DNA of 64,000 bases from Methylobacterium tardum. Lineage in GTDB: Bacteria; Pseudomonadota; Alphaproteobacteria; Rhizobiales; Beijerinckiaceae. The notes under the pieces are model-generated. The model ran no database searches. It was given only the letters and a program-made list of their open reading frames with translations, and was not told the origin of the DNA. Below, one piece after another: positions 1 through 10,855 of the stretch (positions within the stretch are counted from its first letter, which is position 1; the number at the start of each line of letters is the position of its first letter). Location: the NCBI RefSeq assembly GCF_023546765.1, contig NZ_CP097484.1, forward strand, positions 2,140,001 through 2,204,000, given 5' to 3'. Position numbers and translations under genes: made by a program.

Positions 1-1111
<1,111 letters not shown>

Positions 1112-1252
1112 GCCGGATCCCCCGCGGGTTCGAAGGCACCGGTCACCGCCGCGCCCGCGATGCGCGTATAGGGGCGGCCCGGTCCCGCGTCGATCCGCAT
1201 CGGCCGAGTGCTATGACGCGGTCAACCCGAATCGCGCATGTGGGGCGTGAGG

Positions 1253-1515
1253 ATGCCTGATCTTCGCTGGGCTGACGGCCCGGTTCACTGCACCGACCTC
1301 GTGGACGGGACCGGCAAGGTGTTCGGCTATGTCGGGTCCGTTGCCGGCGGCATGCGGGGATACGTCGTGCAATCCGGCTCGGAATGGCCGCCGCGACCCC
1401 CGCCTATGCCGATCATCCCTCGATGGATGCGGCGCGCGCCTGGGTCGAGGCCGAGGTCGCGGCGCGCGCCTTCCGGCCCGTGCGCATCATCCGAGATGCG
1501 GGCGATCCGCGTTAG
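1253..1515 (+). pseudogene. Small hypothetical protein with a probable frame break
   Basis: An ATG at 1253 opens a protein-like stretch (MPDLRWADGPVHCTDLV...) that turns into low-complexity proline/arginine after about 1384. In another frame an equally protein-like stretch (AYADHPSMDAARAWVEAEVA...) runs to a TAG at 1513-1515. Together they would make a protein of about 87 residues broken by a one-base loss near 1372-1384. No family recognised. The alternative is two unrelated short ORFs. Confidence 0.45.
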
Positions 1516-1546
1516 CGCGCCTCGCACGCGCAGGATCGGCGCCGTC

Positions 1547-1669
1547 TCAGGGATCGTCCCACGTGATGCGTCGGGGCCGGACGGAGGGGGCGGTCGCCGC
1601 GATGCCGATCCGGATCGCCGTCCCGACGATCGCCACGACGGCGCAGACGAGGAGCAGGGCGTCCAGCAT
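1547..1669 (-). CDS. Possible 40-residue single-pass membrane peptide
   Basis: From an ATG at 1669 the ORF encodes about 40 residues with one hydrophobic helix (MLDALLLVCAVVAIVGTAI) followed by a basic tail. A longer in-frame ORF extends upstream but is arginine-rich and looks non-coding. No clear ribosome-binding site is visible, so this is tentative. Confidence 0.25.
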   Translation of the reverse strand: MLDALLLVCAVVAIVGTAIRIGIAATAPSVRPRRITWDDP

Positions 1670-2237
1670 GGCCGCGCGCTCAGAGCAGAGATCGGCCGGC
1701 GCGATGGTGCCGGGCGGCGCGCTCGCGGGCACGGGTGTTGTGCTGGCGGCGCATCTGCTGCTGACGGAGCTCGTCCTCGTGCGCCGGGTGACGTGCCGTC
1801 GCGGGCGGAATCGCTGCTCCTGGGCGGTCTTCCTCAAGGGGATAGACTGGTTTCATGGTCGCCCTCCTCAGTATTCCATACCGAGGAGCTTAGCTGTTTA
1901 TGCTCGTATTGCAACCCGGCCGTGGCGACTGTCTGGCAGACAGGCTGATCCGTAGACGGAGGTCCTGTCGGTCAAGATGGCTGGCCTGCGTTGCGATGCC
2001 AGCATCCTTGGGGCGGTCATTCGTGCTGCACTGTGGGCCGGTGGATTGCGGCCTCTCTGACCCTCGCAGAAGGTGTGAGGCTGTCCTGCCGGCTCAATCG
2101 TCACCGAACCTGGGTGGAGCGGATGCTTCAGCCGATCTGAGGCGATGCGACTTCCGATGAAGGCGCGGCGCATGGATCTTACGCGTGGGAGATGACCTGA
2201 TCTACATCGGCTCTCGTACGTGATCGCACCTGCGCCT
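1670..2237. other. Intergenic region without a supported gene
   Basis: ORFs on both strands here are short, arginine/serine-rich and show no recognisable motif. The region ends in an AGGAG ribosome-binding site at 2238-2242 for the HWE kinase, so the kinase promoter probably lies within it. No other site was identified. Confidence 0.4.
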
Positions 2238-2245
2238 AGGAGTTC

Positions 2246-4459
2246 ATGACATTGACCGGTGTTCTCTGGCCCAGGGGCGATGGCGAGATGGCCGCTCGCA
2301 TCCGCGACTTCGGCTGGGCTGCGACACCGCTCGGACCGATCGAAGGATGGTCACAGGGCCTGAGCGTGGCAGTGAACATGATCCTGGCCATGCCGGGGCC
2401 CGCCAACATCCTGTGGGGCCCCGCCCATGTTCAGCTGTACAACGACGCCTACATCGCGATCGCTCGAGACAGGCATCCCGAGTTGCTCGGCCGGCCAGCA
2501 GCGGAGGGCTGGCCGGAAATCCATGCCGCGGTGCTCGCCCCCGTGATGGAGGCCGCATTGGCGGGCCGGGCAACCCGGATCGCCGATCTCTGCGTCACGC
2601 TGCTCGGTCCGGACAGGCAGCCTGAGGAGCGGGCGTTCGACACCACATGGTCGCCGATCCCCGACGGAGCCGATGGGTTCGGGGGCGCTCTGGAGATCCT
2701 GATGGAGGTCACCGATCGCCGTCGCACGCAGGCAGCACTGCGCGAGAGCGAGGAACTTCGCCGCATCGCGCTTGAGAGCGGCGGGATGGGTGCTTGGCGA
2801 TGGGACACGCGCAGCGGTCTGGTTCGGGCGGACGACGCCTTCCAAGCCCTCTGGGGCGTCTCGTTCTCCGACGCGCTGCACCCGGCCTCGGTGTATGCCG
2901 ATTTGATGTACCCGGAGGGCGCGGCCTCGCTCGCAGCCGTGACCGCGAAGCCGATCGTCCCTGAACAGGAATTTCAGGATCAGGTGCAGGTGGCGATAGG
3001 CCCGAATGCGGGTCGCTGGATCCAGTGGCGCGGGCGCGCCGAGCGCGACAGGCCTTGGATCATCAACGGCGTCAGCTTCGACATCACCGCGCAACATCTG
3101 GTGCAACAAAGACTGCGTGAGGGCGAGGCGCGGCTGCACCGCGTGCTCGACGGTATGGGCGAGGGCTTTGGCCTGCTTGCCCCTGACTTCACAATCTTGG
3201 AACACAATCATGAGGCGCTGCGCCTGGACGGACGTCGCCGTGACGAGATCGTCGGGCATTCGCAATGGGAGGCCTACCCTGGCAGCGAACATTCGGAGAT
3301 CGGCCGCCTGCTGAAACAGGCCATGTTCGAGCGCGAGCCGGCAGCCCTGGAGCACCGCTACACCTGGGCGGACGGGCGAGCGTACTGGCTCGACATGCGA
3401 GCGTACCCGACGTCCGACGGGACGCTCGCCGTGTTCTGGCGCGACGTGACCGACCGCAAGCACGTCGAAGATGCGCTACGCACGGAGCGCGACCGAAGCG
3501 CGAAGATTCTTGAGAGCATCTCGGACGCCTTCTATGCGGTCGATGCTGAGTGGCGGTTCACCTACGTCAACGGTGAGGCCGAAGCGTGGTGGGGACGTGA
3601 CCGCCAGGATCTGCTCGGCAAAGTATTCTGGGAAGAGTTCCCGCAGGCGATCGGGTCCGAATCCTACAAGGCGCACCTCCGGGCGGCAGAGACACGGGAG
3701 GTGGTCAGGCTTGAGGCCATGTCGCCCATCCTCAATCACTGGGTCGATATCAGCATCTACCCGACCGCCGATGGTGGCCTGTCTGTCTACTTCCGCGATA
3801 TGACGCGGAAGAAGCAGGTCGAGGACACGCAAGCGATCCTCGTCGCGGAGCTGCAGCATCGCACGCGCAACCTCCTCGGTGTGGTGCGGTCCGTGGCGCA
3901 ACAGACACTGCGCACAAGCGCGTCATTGGACGAGTTCAGGACGGCCTTCAACGAACGTCTCGGCGCTCTCTCGCGCGTGCAAGGGCTGCTGTCCCGAGCA
4001 GGGGATGAACCGATCACGATGGACAGGCTTATCCGCTCGGAGCTGGATGCGCTCGGCGCGGCTGACATCCCGGAGCGCGTGACGGTGCAGGGACCGAAGG
4101 TGCGCCTGCGCAAGGGCACAGTGCAGACCTTGGCGCTGGCCCTGCACGAGTTGGCCACCAACGCGCGGAAGTACGGTGCTCTCACGACTGACAGCGGTCA
4201 GCTGCGGGTGGCATGGCGGACGTATACGGACGAGACAGGTCGACGGTTGGTGATGGACTGGCAGGAGATCGGGCTTGTGCGTCAGCGCGAGGAGCAGAGC
4301 CCGACGAAGCGAGGTGGCTACGGGCGCGAGTTGATCGAGCGGGCACTGCCCTACGCGCTTCAGGCTCGCACGAGCTACAATCTCGGCGAGACCGAGTTGC
4401 TTTGCACCGTCGATCTACCACTCACCGAGGGCGCAGCTCCGAAGACTTCAGCTCAATAG
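2246..4459 (+). CDS. Multi-PAS HWE-family sensor histidine kinase
   Basis: 737-residue cytoplasmic sensor kinase with no membrane segment. Several PAS-type modules fill roughly residues 1-525 (first one contains WGPAHVQLYNDAYIAIARD), linked by the usual ALRESEELR-type connectors. The kinase core is HWE type: the phospho-acceptor is His538 in AELQHRTRNLLGVV, the N-box reads ALALHELATNARKYGAL and the signature W-x-E is in MDWQEIG. There is no receiver domain, so it should phosphorylate a separate regulator. AGGAG lies 3 bases upstream of the ATG. HWE kinases often serve light, stress or general stress response circuits in alphaproteobacteria; the ligand here is unknown. Confidence 0.9.
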   Translation: MTLTGVLWPRGDGEMAARIRDFGWAATPLGPIEGWSQGLSVAVNMILAMPGPANILWGPAHVQLYNDAYIAIARDRHPELLGRPAAEGWPEIHAAVLAPVMEAALAGRATRIADLCVTLLGPDRQPEERAFDTTWSPIPDGADGFGGALEILMEVTDRRRTQAALRESEELRRIALESGGMGAWRWDTRSGLVRADDAFQALWGVSFSDALHPASVYADLMYPEGAASLAAVTAKPIVPEQEFQDQVQVAIGPNAGRWIQWRGRAERDRPWIINGVSFDITAQHLVQQRLREGEARLHRVLDGMGEGFGLLAPDFTILEHNHEALRLDGRRRDEIVGHSQWEAYPGSEHSEIGRLLKQAMFEREPAALEHRYTWADGRAYWLDMRAYPTSDGTLAVFWRDVTDRKHVEDALRTERDRSAKILESISDAFYAVDAEWRFTYVNGEAEAWWGRDRQDLLGKVFWEEFPQAIGSESYKAHLRAAETREVVRLEAMSPILNHWVDISIYPTADGGLSVYFRDMTRKKQVEDTQAILVAELQHRTRNLLGVVRSVAQQTLRTSASLDEFRTAFNERLGALSRVQGLLSRAGDEPITMDRLIRSELDALGAADIPERVTVQGPKVRLRKGTVQTLALALHELATNARKYGALTTDSGQLRVAWRTYTDETGRRLVMDWQEIGLVRQREEQSPTKRGGYGRELIERALPYALQARTSYNLGETELLCTVDLPLTEGAAPKTSAQ

Positions 4460-4499
4460 CTGAATCTCGGTCTGGGAGATGTGTCGCGGCGTCCTCCGC

Positions 4500-4964
4500 T
4501 CACACGGTTAGATGAACATCTTGGTAAGAACGAGCAGCAATGCCCGCAACGCGGGCTGAGGATAAGGCGTGATCCAACCGGGCGAGGCTCGACGCGAGCT
4601 CATCCTCGCGCAAGGGCTTGGTGAGCTGCGGCAGGCCGGCCGCGACGCCGTCGTTCTCCGCGTAGCCGGAAACCAAGAGCACGGGCCCATCAGGCTGCAG
4701 GCTCCAGACGGGGCGTGCCAAATCGGTGCCGGTGATGCCGGGCATGAAGTGGTCGGTCACGAGCAGGTCGAAGCGCTCGCCGCGGTCGACCATGCCCAAC
4801 GCCGCCTCGCCCCAGACTGCCTTGACCACGGCAGATCCGGGCTCGCCCAGCATGTCGGCCGTGCTCAGGCGCACGCGTTCCTCGTCGTCGACCAGCAGCG
4901 CGGCGCCGCGCTTCCGCAGAGCCGCATCTGCGAGCCTCTCGGATCGCGTGCGAGGCCTTTGGTG
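4500..4964 (-). pseudogene. Orphan response-regulator receiver domain, 5'-truncated
   Basis: Encodes most of a CheY-like receiver: the acidic pair (LLVDDEERVR), the phospho-acceptor Asp in LLVTDHFMPG and the conserved Lys in QLTKPL. Reading upstream, an in-frame TAG sits at 4965-4967. No ATG, GTG or TTG occurs between it and the acidic pair. The first usable start (GTG at 4874) would delete the first beta-strand and the DD pocket. It therefore looks like the tail of a lost hybrid kinase, converging on the HWE kinase at 2246-4459. Confidence 0.65.
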
Positions 4965-5196
4965 CTACCCTGGCCTGCGTGGTTCCGCGCGTGCCTATCG
5001 CGGCTCGGATTGGGTATGCTCGGGCAAGGTCGCCGTCGGTGGCAGGCCGAAGGCGGCGCTGCTCCCAGGCAACGTCGCCAGCTTGCCACCTCCCGGGATC
5101 TACCCTCAGGTCTCCGCTAAACAATCGCTTCTCGCTGGAAACCGGATGCTGCGTCTGCGCGGGTCCTGCTAACCGGCTAAAACCGACCGACGCCGC

Positions 5197-8100
5197 ATGC
5201 CAGAAAGCGCCACCTCCGAGTTCCCGCTCTTCCTCGCAGGGGGCGGTCAGATGGGCGCGATGATGCGCTGCCACGATTGGTCCGGCTCAACGCTGGGACC
5301 ACCCGCGACCTGGCCGCCATGCCTCCGCTCCACCGTGAGCCTGCTGCTCGGTTCGCGCTTCCCGATGTTCGTGGCCTTCGGGCCTGAACTCGGCTTCCTC
5401 TACAACGACGCCTATGCGGAGATTCTCGGCGGCAAGCATCCCGCTGCGCTCGGTGCTCGCTTCCGAGACATCTGGTCGGAGATCTGGCCCGACATCGCGC
5501 CGCTCGTGGAGACGGCGCTCGCGGGCGAGCCGACCTGGTCCGACGACATGCCGCTGACCATGAACCGGCGCGGCTTCGGCGAGCAGACTTGGTTCACCTT
5601 CTCCTACTCGCCGGTGCGCGACGAGAGCGGGCGCGTTGCCGGCATGTTCTGCGCCTGCACCGAGACCACCGGGCGCGTGCTGGCCGAGACCGGCCTGCGG
5701 GAGGCGGAGGCACGCCTCAGGGCCGTGACCGACCACCTGCCGGGCGGCTACGTCTACCAGATCGCCACGCCTCGCGACGGTTCGAGCCGGCGCTTTCTGT
5801 ACGTCTCGCAGGGCTTCGAGCGCATGACCGGCGTCTCGGCCGAGGCCGTGCTGGCCGATCCGGCCGCGGCCTACGACCTGATCCTGCCCGAGCACCGCCC
5901 CCGCATCGCCGAGGCCGAGGCAGCCGCCGTGCGGGACCTCGCGCATTTCGACGTCGAGGCGCCCATGCGCCGTCCCGACGGCAGCCTCGTCTGGACCCGC
6001 ATCATCTCCGCGCCGCGTGAAGTCGACAACCAACTCGTATGGGACGGCCTGCACCTCGACGATACCGCCCGCAGGAACACCGAGGAGCAGTTGCGCGAGA
6101 GCGAGGCGCGCCTGCGACTCGCCACCGATGCCGCCGAGGTCGGCTTGTGGGACGTGGACGAGGTCAACGGTACGATGTTCTGGCCGGCTCGGGTGAAGGC
6201 GATGTTCGGGATCTCGCCGGATGTGCCGGTCTCCATGGCCGATTACTATGCGGGGCTGCACCCGGAGGACCGGGAGGTCACCGGTGCGGCCTATGCCGCC
6301 GCAGCGGACCCGGACCGGCGCGCCGTCTACGACGTCGAGTTTCGCACGGTGGGCAAGGAGGACGGCGTCGTGCGCTGGGTGGCCGCCAAGGGCCGCGGCG
6401 TCTTCGAGGGCGGGCGCTGCATCCGGGTCATCGGCACGGCCATCGACATCACCGCCCGCAAGCAGGCCGAGGCGGCACTGCGCGACAGCGAGGAGCAGTT
6501 CCGCGTCCTCTCCCAGGTTTTGCCGAATTTCGTCTGGGTCACCGACCCGGATGGCCGCGCTTACTGGTTCAACGAGCGTGTCTACGCCTATGCGGGTGTC
6601 GAGCCGGGAGAGCTCGACGCGAACGGTTGGCGGGCCATCATCCACCCTGACGATGGAGAGCGCGTGGCCAGGGAGTGGCTGGCGGCGGTCGGGAGCCTCA
6701 CCAACTACGAGTGCGAGTACCGCCTGCGGCGCGCCGATGGGACCTACCGCTGGTTCCTGGCCCGGGCGCAGCCGGTGCTGGCGGGCGACACCGCGGTCGT
6801 GCGCTGGGTCGGCACCAGCACCGACATCGACGACCAGAAACGCGTGATGGCCGAGCTCGTGCGCTTCAACGAGGCCTTGGAGCAGCGCGTCGCCGAGCGC
6901 ACCGCCGAGCACGACCGGGTCTGGCGCAACTCGCGCGACCTGCTGGTCGTGGTGGGCGCCGACGGCGTGTTCAAGGCGGTGAACCCGGCCTGGGAGGCGA
7001 TTCTGGGCTACGGCCCCGCGGAGGTCACGGGCCGGCACTTCGGCGAATTCATCTGGCCTGACGATGCCGAGTCGACCCGGTCGGCCCTGGAACGGGCCGT
7101 GACGTCGGGGCCGCTCACCGACTTCGAGAACCGCTACCGGCACAAGGATGGCACCCCGCGCTGGATCTCATGGCGCACGGCCATCGAGGGCGACCTCGTC
7201 TACGCCTATGGGCGCGACGTCACCGCCGAGAAGGTGCAGGCGGAGGCGCTCCGGGACGCCGAGGAGGCGCTCCGGCAGTCGCAGAAGCTGGAGGCGGTTG
7301 GGCAACTGACCGGGGGCGTGGCCCACGACTTCAACAACCTGCTGACCATCATCCGCTCGTCGGTGGACTTCCTGCGACGGCCGGACCTCGCCGAGGAGCG
7401 CCGGGGCCGGTACCTCAACGCCGTCTCGGAGACGGTGGATCGCGCGGCCAAACTGACCGGCCAGCTCCTCGCCTTCGCCCGGCGGCAGACCCTGAAGCCC
7501 GAGACGCTCGACGTCGGCGCACGCCTGGCCGTCGTCGGAGACCTGCTCGACACAGTCACGGGCGCTCGCATCCGGGTGGTGACCGAGCTACCGGATCACC
7601 CGTGCTTCGTCCGTGTGGACGCCAGCCAGTTCGAGACGGCGCTGGTGAACATGGCGGTGAATGCACGCGACGCCATGGACGGCTCGGGAACGCTGACGCT
7701 GCGCCTTCGATGCGGCGCACCGCTGCCATCGATCCGCGGCCATGCCGGCGCTGAAGGCCCCTTCGCGGCTGTCTCTCTCAGCGACACCGGCTCGGGAATA
7801 CCAGCGGACCTGTTGTCCCGCGTCTTCGAGCCGTTCTTCACCACGAAGGAGGTCGGCAAGGGCACCGGCCTCGGCCTCAGCCAGGTCTTCGGCTTCGCCA
7901 AGCAGTCGGGCGGCGACGTCGACGTGCACAGCACACCGGACCAGGGCACCACCTTCACGCTCTACCTGCCCCAGGTCGAGGCGGAGTTCGCCGTTCGCGG
8001 GGACGCCGGGGAGGCGGCATCCGTGGATCCGGGCGGGGCAGGCCAAAGGGTGCTGGTGGTCGAGGACAACGTCGAGGTCGGACGCTTCGCCACCCAGATC

Positions 8101-8433
8101 CTAGAGGACCTGGGCTACATCACCACGTGGGCGACCAACGCCGAAGAGGCGCTTGACAAGCTCGGCTCCGACGGCGCCGGCTTCGACGTCGTGTTCTCGG
8201 ACGTCGTCATGCCGGGTATCGGTGGGATCGAGCTCGCCCGCATCCTGCAGCGGCGGCTGCCGCACCTGCCGGTGGTCCTGGCCTCCGGTTACAGCCACGT
8301 TCTGGCACAGGAGAGTTCGAACGGCTTCGAACTCTTGCAGAAGCCGTACTCGGCCGACCAGGTCTCGCGCATGCTTCGCAAGGTGGCCGGTGGCAGGCGC
8401 CGGCGGGACGCTGCCCGCGTGACGGGAAACTGA
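5197..8433 (+). CDS. Multi-PAS hybrid histidine kinase with C-terminal receiver
   Basis: 1078-residue soluble hybrid kinase. About five PAS modules occupy residues 1-690; the first shares the FLYNDAYAEILGGKHP motif seen in the neighbouring kinases. A short coiled linker (NEALEQRVAERTAEHDRVW) precedes the last PAS. HisKA follows with the phospho-acceptor His710 in [14 protein letters not shown]. The HATPase domain has [10 protein letters not shown] and [20 protein letters not shown]. The receiver at about 950-1075 has Asp1002 in [10 protein letters not shown] and the Lys in LLQKPYS. All catalytic residues are present. The ribosome-binding site is weak, but the ATG at 5197 fits the conserved N-terminus of the paralogues. 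Confidence 0.9.
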   Translation: MPESATSEFPLFLAGGGQMGAMMRCHDWSGSTLGPPATWPPCLRSTVSLLLGSRFPMFVAFGPELGFLYNDAYAEILGGKHPAALGARFRDIWSEIWPDIAPLVETALAGEPTWSDDMPLTMNRRGFGEQTWFTFSYSPVRDESGRVAGMFCACTETTGRVLAETGLREAEARLRAVTDHLPGGYVYQIATPRDGSSRRFLYVSQGFERMTGVSAEAVLADPAAAYDLILPEHRPRIAEAEAAAVRDLAHFDVEAPMRRPDGSLVWTRIISAPREVDNQLVWDGLHLDDTARRNTEEQLRESEARLRLATDAAEVGLWDVDEVNGTMFWPARVKAMFGISPDVPVSMADYYAGLHPEDREVTGAAYAAAADPDRRAVYDVEFRTVGKEDGVVRWVAAKGRGVFEGGRCIRVIGTAIDITARKQAEAALRDSEEQFRVLSQVLPNFVWVTDPDGRAYWFNERVYAYAGVEPGELDANGWRAIIHPDDGERVAREWLAAVGSLTNYECEYRLRRADGTYRWFLARAQPVLAGDTAVVRWVGTSTDIDDQKRVMAELVRFNEALEQRVAERTAEHDRVWRNSRDLLVVVGADGVFKAVNPAWEAILGYGPAEVTGRHFGEFIWPDDAESTRSALERAVTSGPLTDFENRYRHKDGTPRWISWRTAIEGDLVYAYGRDVTAEKVQAEALRDAEEALRQSQKLEAVGQLTGGVAHDFNNLLTIIRSSVDFLRRPDLAEERRGRYLNAVSETVDRAAKLTGQLLAFARRQTLKPETLDVGARLAVVGDLLDTVTGARIRVVTELPDHPCFVRVDASQFETALVNMAVNARDAMDGSGTLTLRLRCGAPLPSIRGHAGAEGPFAAVSLSDTGSGIPADLLSRVFEPFFTTKEVGKGTGLGLSQVFGFAKQSGGDVDVHSTPDQGTTFTLYLPQVEAEFAVRGDAGEAASVDPGGAGQRVLVVEDNVEVGRFATQILEDLGYITTWATNAEEALDKLGSDGAGFDVVFSDVVMPGIGGIELARILQRRLPHLPVVLASGYSHVLAQESSNGFELLQKPYSADQVSRMLRKVAGGRRRRDAARVTGN

Positions 8434-8680
8434 ACCCCAAGGGGGATCGGAGGCCGCACGACCGGCAATGCGGAAGCGGGGGTGGGACCTCCGGGCGGCG
8501 AGTGCGGGTGAGCGGGCCAGGGTTTCTCGGCCCCTTGCCCCGGTCGGGTGGGATCGCGGGACTCCGCGCCGGGGCCGCTCCAGCAAGGGGCGGTCGCAAG
8601 TCGGTGAGGCCGCGGGCGTCGTCGTGCGAACCGGCTGGCGCGACGGACGTTGCCGAACACCGAGAGAGGACGGCCGACAC

Positions 8681-9445
8681 ATGCAGCAGCGATGGCCGAG
8701 CCGATTGTGGATCGTGCGGCACGGTGAGAGCGCCGGCAACGTCGCCGCCGAGGCGGCGAACGGCGCGAGCCTGGCGCGGATCGACATAGCCGAGCGGGAC
8801 GTCGACGTGCCACTCAGCCCACGCGGCGAACGGCAGGCCGACGCCGTTGGGAGTTGGTTCGCAGACCTCCCGGCGGGCGAGCGCCCTGAAACCATTCTGA
8901 CCTCGCCGTACCTGCGGGCCGTGCAGACCTCCGACCGCATCCGCGCCGCGGGCGGCCTGACGAAGGACGCGCCGGCACACGTGGTCGACGAGCGATTGCG
9001 CGAGAAGGAGCTCGGCATCCTCGACCGGCTGACGTGGACTGGCGTCGAGCAACTGCATCCCGAGCAAGCCGAGATGCGCCGGCGCCTAGGCAAGTTCTAC
9101 CACCGCCCGCCATCCGGCGAGAGTTGGTGCGACGTGATCCTGCGCCTGAGGAGCGCGCTGGACACGGTCTCGCTGCACCATGGCGGCAAGCGGGTTCTCA
9201 TCGTCGCGCATCAGGTCGTCGTGCTGTGCCTGCGCTACTTGATTGAGGAGATGACCGAGTCAGAGATCCTGGCCGTCGACGCCGCGGGTGACGTCGCGAA
9301 CTGTTCGGTGACGGAGTACGCGTTCCGGCCAAGCGTCGGCACCACCGGCAGGTTGGCGCTGGTGCGCTACAACTTCGTCGCGCCCGTCGCCGAGGCTGGG
9401 GCGCCGATCACCTCCGAGCCCGACGCGAACGTGGCCGCCCGATGA
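8681..9445 (+). CDS. Histidine phosphatase (phosphoglycerate-mutase-like) family protein
   Basis: About 254 residues. The N-terminal catalytic RHG motif is in LWIVRHGESAGN, and the second active-site histidine is in VLIVAHQVVVLC. These two define the histidine phosphatase superfamily, whose members hydrolyse phosphomonoesters or transfer phosphate. The substrate cannot be inferred. I chose the ATG at 8681 because the RHG motif lies close to it and GAGAGAGGA stands about 11 bases upstream; the longer upstream frame is arginine-rich. Its stop overlaps the start of nnrD by 4 bases, so the two are probably translationally coupled. Confidence 0.85.
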   Translation: MQQRWPSRLWIVRHGESAGNVAAEAANGASLARIDIAERDVDVPLSPRGERQADAVGSWFADLPAGERPETILTSPYLRAVQTSDRIRAAGGLTKDAPAHVVDERLREKELGILDRLTWTGVEQLHPEQAEMRRRLGKFYHRPPSGESWCDVILRLRSALDTVSLHHGGKRVLIVAHQVVVLCLRYLIEEMTESEILAVDAAGDVANCSVTEYAFRPSVGTTGRLALVRYNFVAPVAEAGAPITSEPDANVAAR

Positions 9446-10326
9446 CGCACGAGATCCTCACCGCGGGCAGCCTTAAGGCGTTCCCCCTCCCCATGCCGCA
9501 CGAGGGCAGCAAGGACGAGCGCGGCAGCGCGCTGGTGCTCGGGGGCTCTCGTTCGGTTCCTGGCGCTGCCCTGCTGGCCGGCGTTGCCGCCCTGCGCGCG
9601 GGCGCGGGCAAGCTGAAGATCGCGACCGTCGAGAGCAGGGCCGCCGGCATGGGGCTCGCGGTGCCCGAGGCCATGGTCGTCGGCCTTCCCGAGACACCGG
9701 AGGGCGGCGTCGACGGCGAGCGCGCCAAGGACTGCCTGCTCAAGGTGACGAAGGGCTGCGACGGCCTTCTGATCGGTCCCGGCCTGGTCGAGGACGGTCC
9801 GACCACGAAGCTGGCCGTAGAACTGCTTGAGGCGCTGCCTGACGCATCCTTCATCCTCGACGCGGCAGCGATCTGCGGGCTCGCCCCGCATGCCGGCGAC
9901 GTCTGCCGGCACGGGGAACGGGTGGTGATCACGCCGCATGCTGGCGAGATGGCGCAGTTGCTGGACCGGAGCCGTGAGGCGGTGGAGGCGGACCCGCTCG
10001 ACGCGGCGCTTGCGGCGGCCAACCTGCTGCACGCCGTCGTGGTGATGAAGGGGGCGCAGACCTGGATCGTGGACCCGCAGGGTGCGCGCTGGCTCTACGA
10101 GGGCGGTGGCGTCGGCCTGGCGACCTCCGGTTCGGGGGACGCCTTGGCCGGCATCGTTGTCGGGCTGCTCGCGCGCGGTCTGGCGCCGTTGGCCGCGGCG
10201 CTATGGGGCGTGTTCCTGCACGGGGAGGCCGGAAAGCGCTTGGCAGCCTCGATCGGCCCAGTCGGATTTCTCGCCCGCGAGATCCCCGGCGAGGTGCCGC
10301 GCCTGCTGCGCGAGACGGGCTCCTAG
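9442..10326 (+). CDS. nnrD: ADP-dependent NAD(P)H-hydrate dehydratase
   Basis: Repairs hydrated NADH and NADPH by ADP-dependent dehydration. The 294-residue ribokinase-like fold (YjeF C-terminal/carbohydrate-kinase family) shows GSALVLGGSRSVPGAALLAG near the N-terminus, LLIGPGLVEDG, VVITPHAGEMAQLL and the C-terminal anion-hole motif LATSGSGDALAGIVVG. The epimerase (NnrE) half found in the bifunctional enzyme is absent. The gene starts inside the preceding phosphatase stop (ATGA overlap), suggesting one transcript. Confidence 0.9.
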   Translation: MTHEILTAGSLKAFPLPMPHEGSKDERGSALVLGGSRSVPGAALLAGVAALRAGAGKLKIATVESRAAGMGLAVPEAMVVGLPETPEGGVDGERAKDCLLKVTKGCDGLLIGPGLVEDGPTTKLAVELLEALPDASFILDAAAICGLAPHAGDVCRHGERVVITPHAGEMAQLLDRSREAVEADPLDAALAAANLLHAVVVMKGAQTWIVDPQGARWLYEGGGVGLATSGSGDALAGIVVGLLARGLAPLAAALWGVFLHGEAGKRLAASIGPVGFLAREIPGEVPRLLRETGS

Positions 10327-10360
10327 GGCCGTTCCGCCGCCACGGATGCCGCCATGGACG

Positions 10361-10801
10361 CTACCTTGGCGGCTCCCTGGACCGGGGCAGAGACACGGGA
10401 CGCCAGGACTGGGCCCCGCTCGATGCCTTGTTCCCGTGCCGGACGAGTGCGCGTGCGGTCTCTGCGTCGCCACTCCGGCGCAGCCTGAAGTCCTTGTCGG
10501 CGAGCTGGTTGTCGTGGCCGAACAACGCCTCGACCTCGTCCCGCATGCCTGGTTGCGGGTTTAGGGAGCGCGTGCGCGCGCGGGCCTTCACGGCCACGCC
10601 GATCAGCCGGTCGTTGCACTCCCGGGTGCCGTCGCGCTCGCGCTGCTCGGCCTGCCGGCATCCGCGCCGACGCCGCTCCGCTGGCTGTTCGGAAGAGCCG
10701 GCCCCTCGGCCTGCGTCGGCGCCCCCGTAGGCGGCCATGGAGACGGATACGGCCACCATCGTACTGGTGCTGGGGGCAGCGCGGGCATATTGCGGCGGCA
10801 T
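10361..10801 (-). CDS. Hypothetical protein, low support
   Basis: A 146-residue minus-strand frame between nnrD and the ParD-like gene. The N-terminal third is alanine/serine-rich with a weakly signal-like stretch. The C-terminal half (NDRLIGVAVKARARTRSLNP, then GMRDEVEALFGHDNQLADKD) reads more like real protein than the competing frames. No domain recognised and no convincing ribosome-binding site. The whole 10,327-10,855 interval could instead be non-coding. Confidence 0.35.
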   Translation of the reverse strand: MPPQYARAAPSTSTMVAVSVSMAAYGGADAGRGAGSSEQPAERRRRGCRQAEQRERDGTRECNDRLIGVAVKARARTRSLNPQPGMRDEVEALFGHDNQLADKDFRLRRSGDAETARALVRHGNKASSGAQSWRPVSLPRSREPPR

Positions 10802-10855
10802 CTTTGCGGCACGCCGCCGCGTTGTACGACCTAATCTCACAGGCCACAGGCCCTC

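Noticed and set aside
5287..7143. 618-residue minus-strand ORF
   Set aside because: Antisense shadow of the hybrid kinase at 5197-8433 caused by high GC; composition is non-protein-like.
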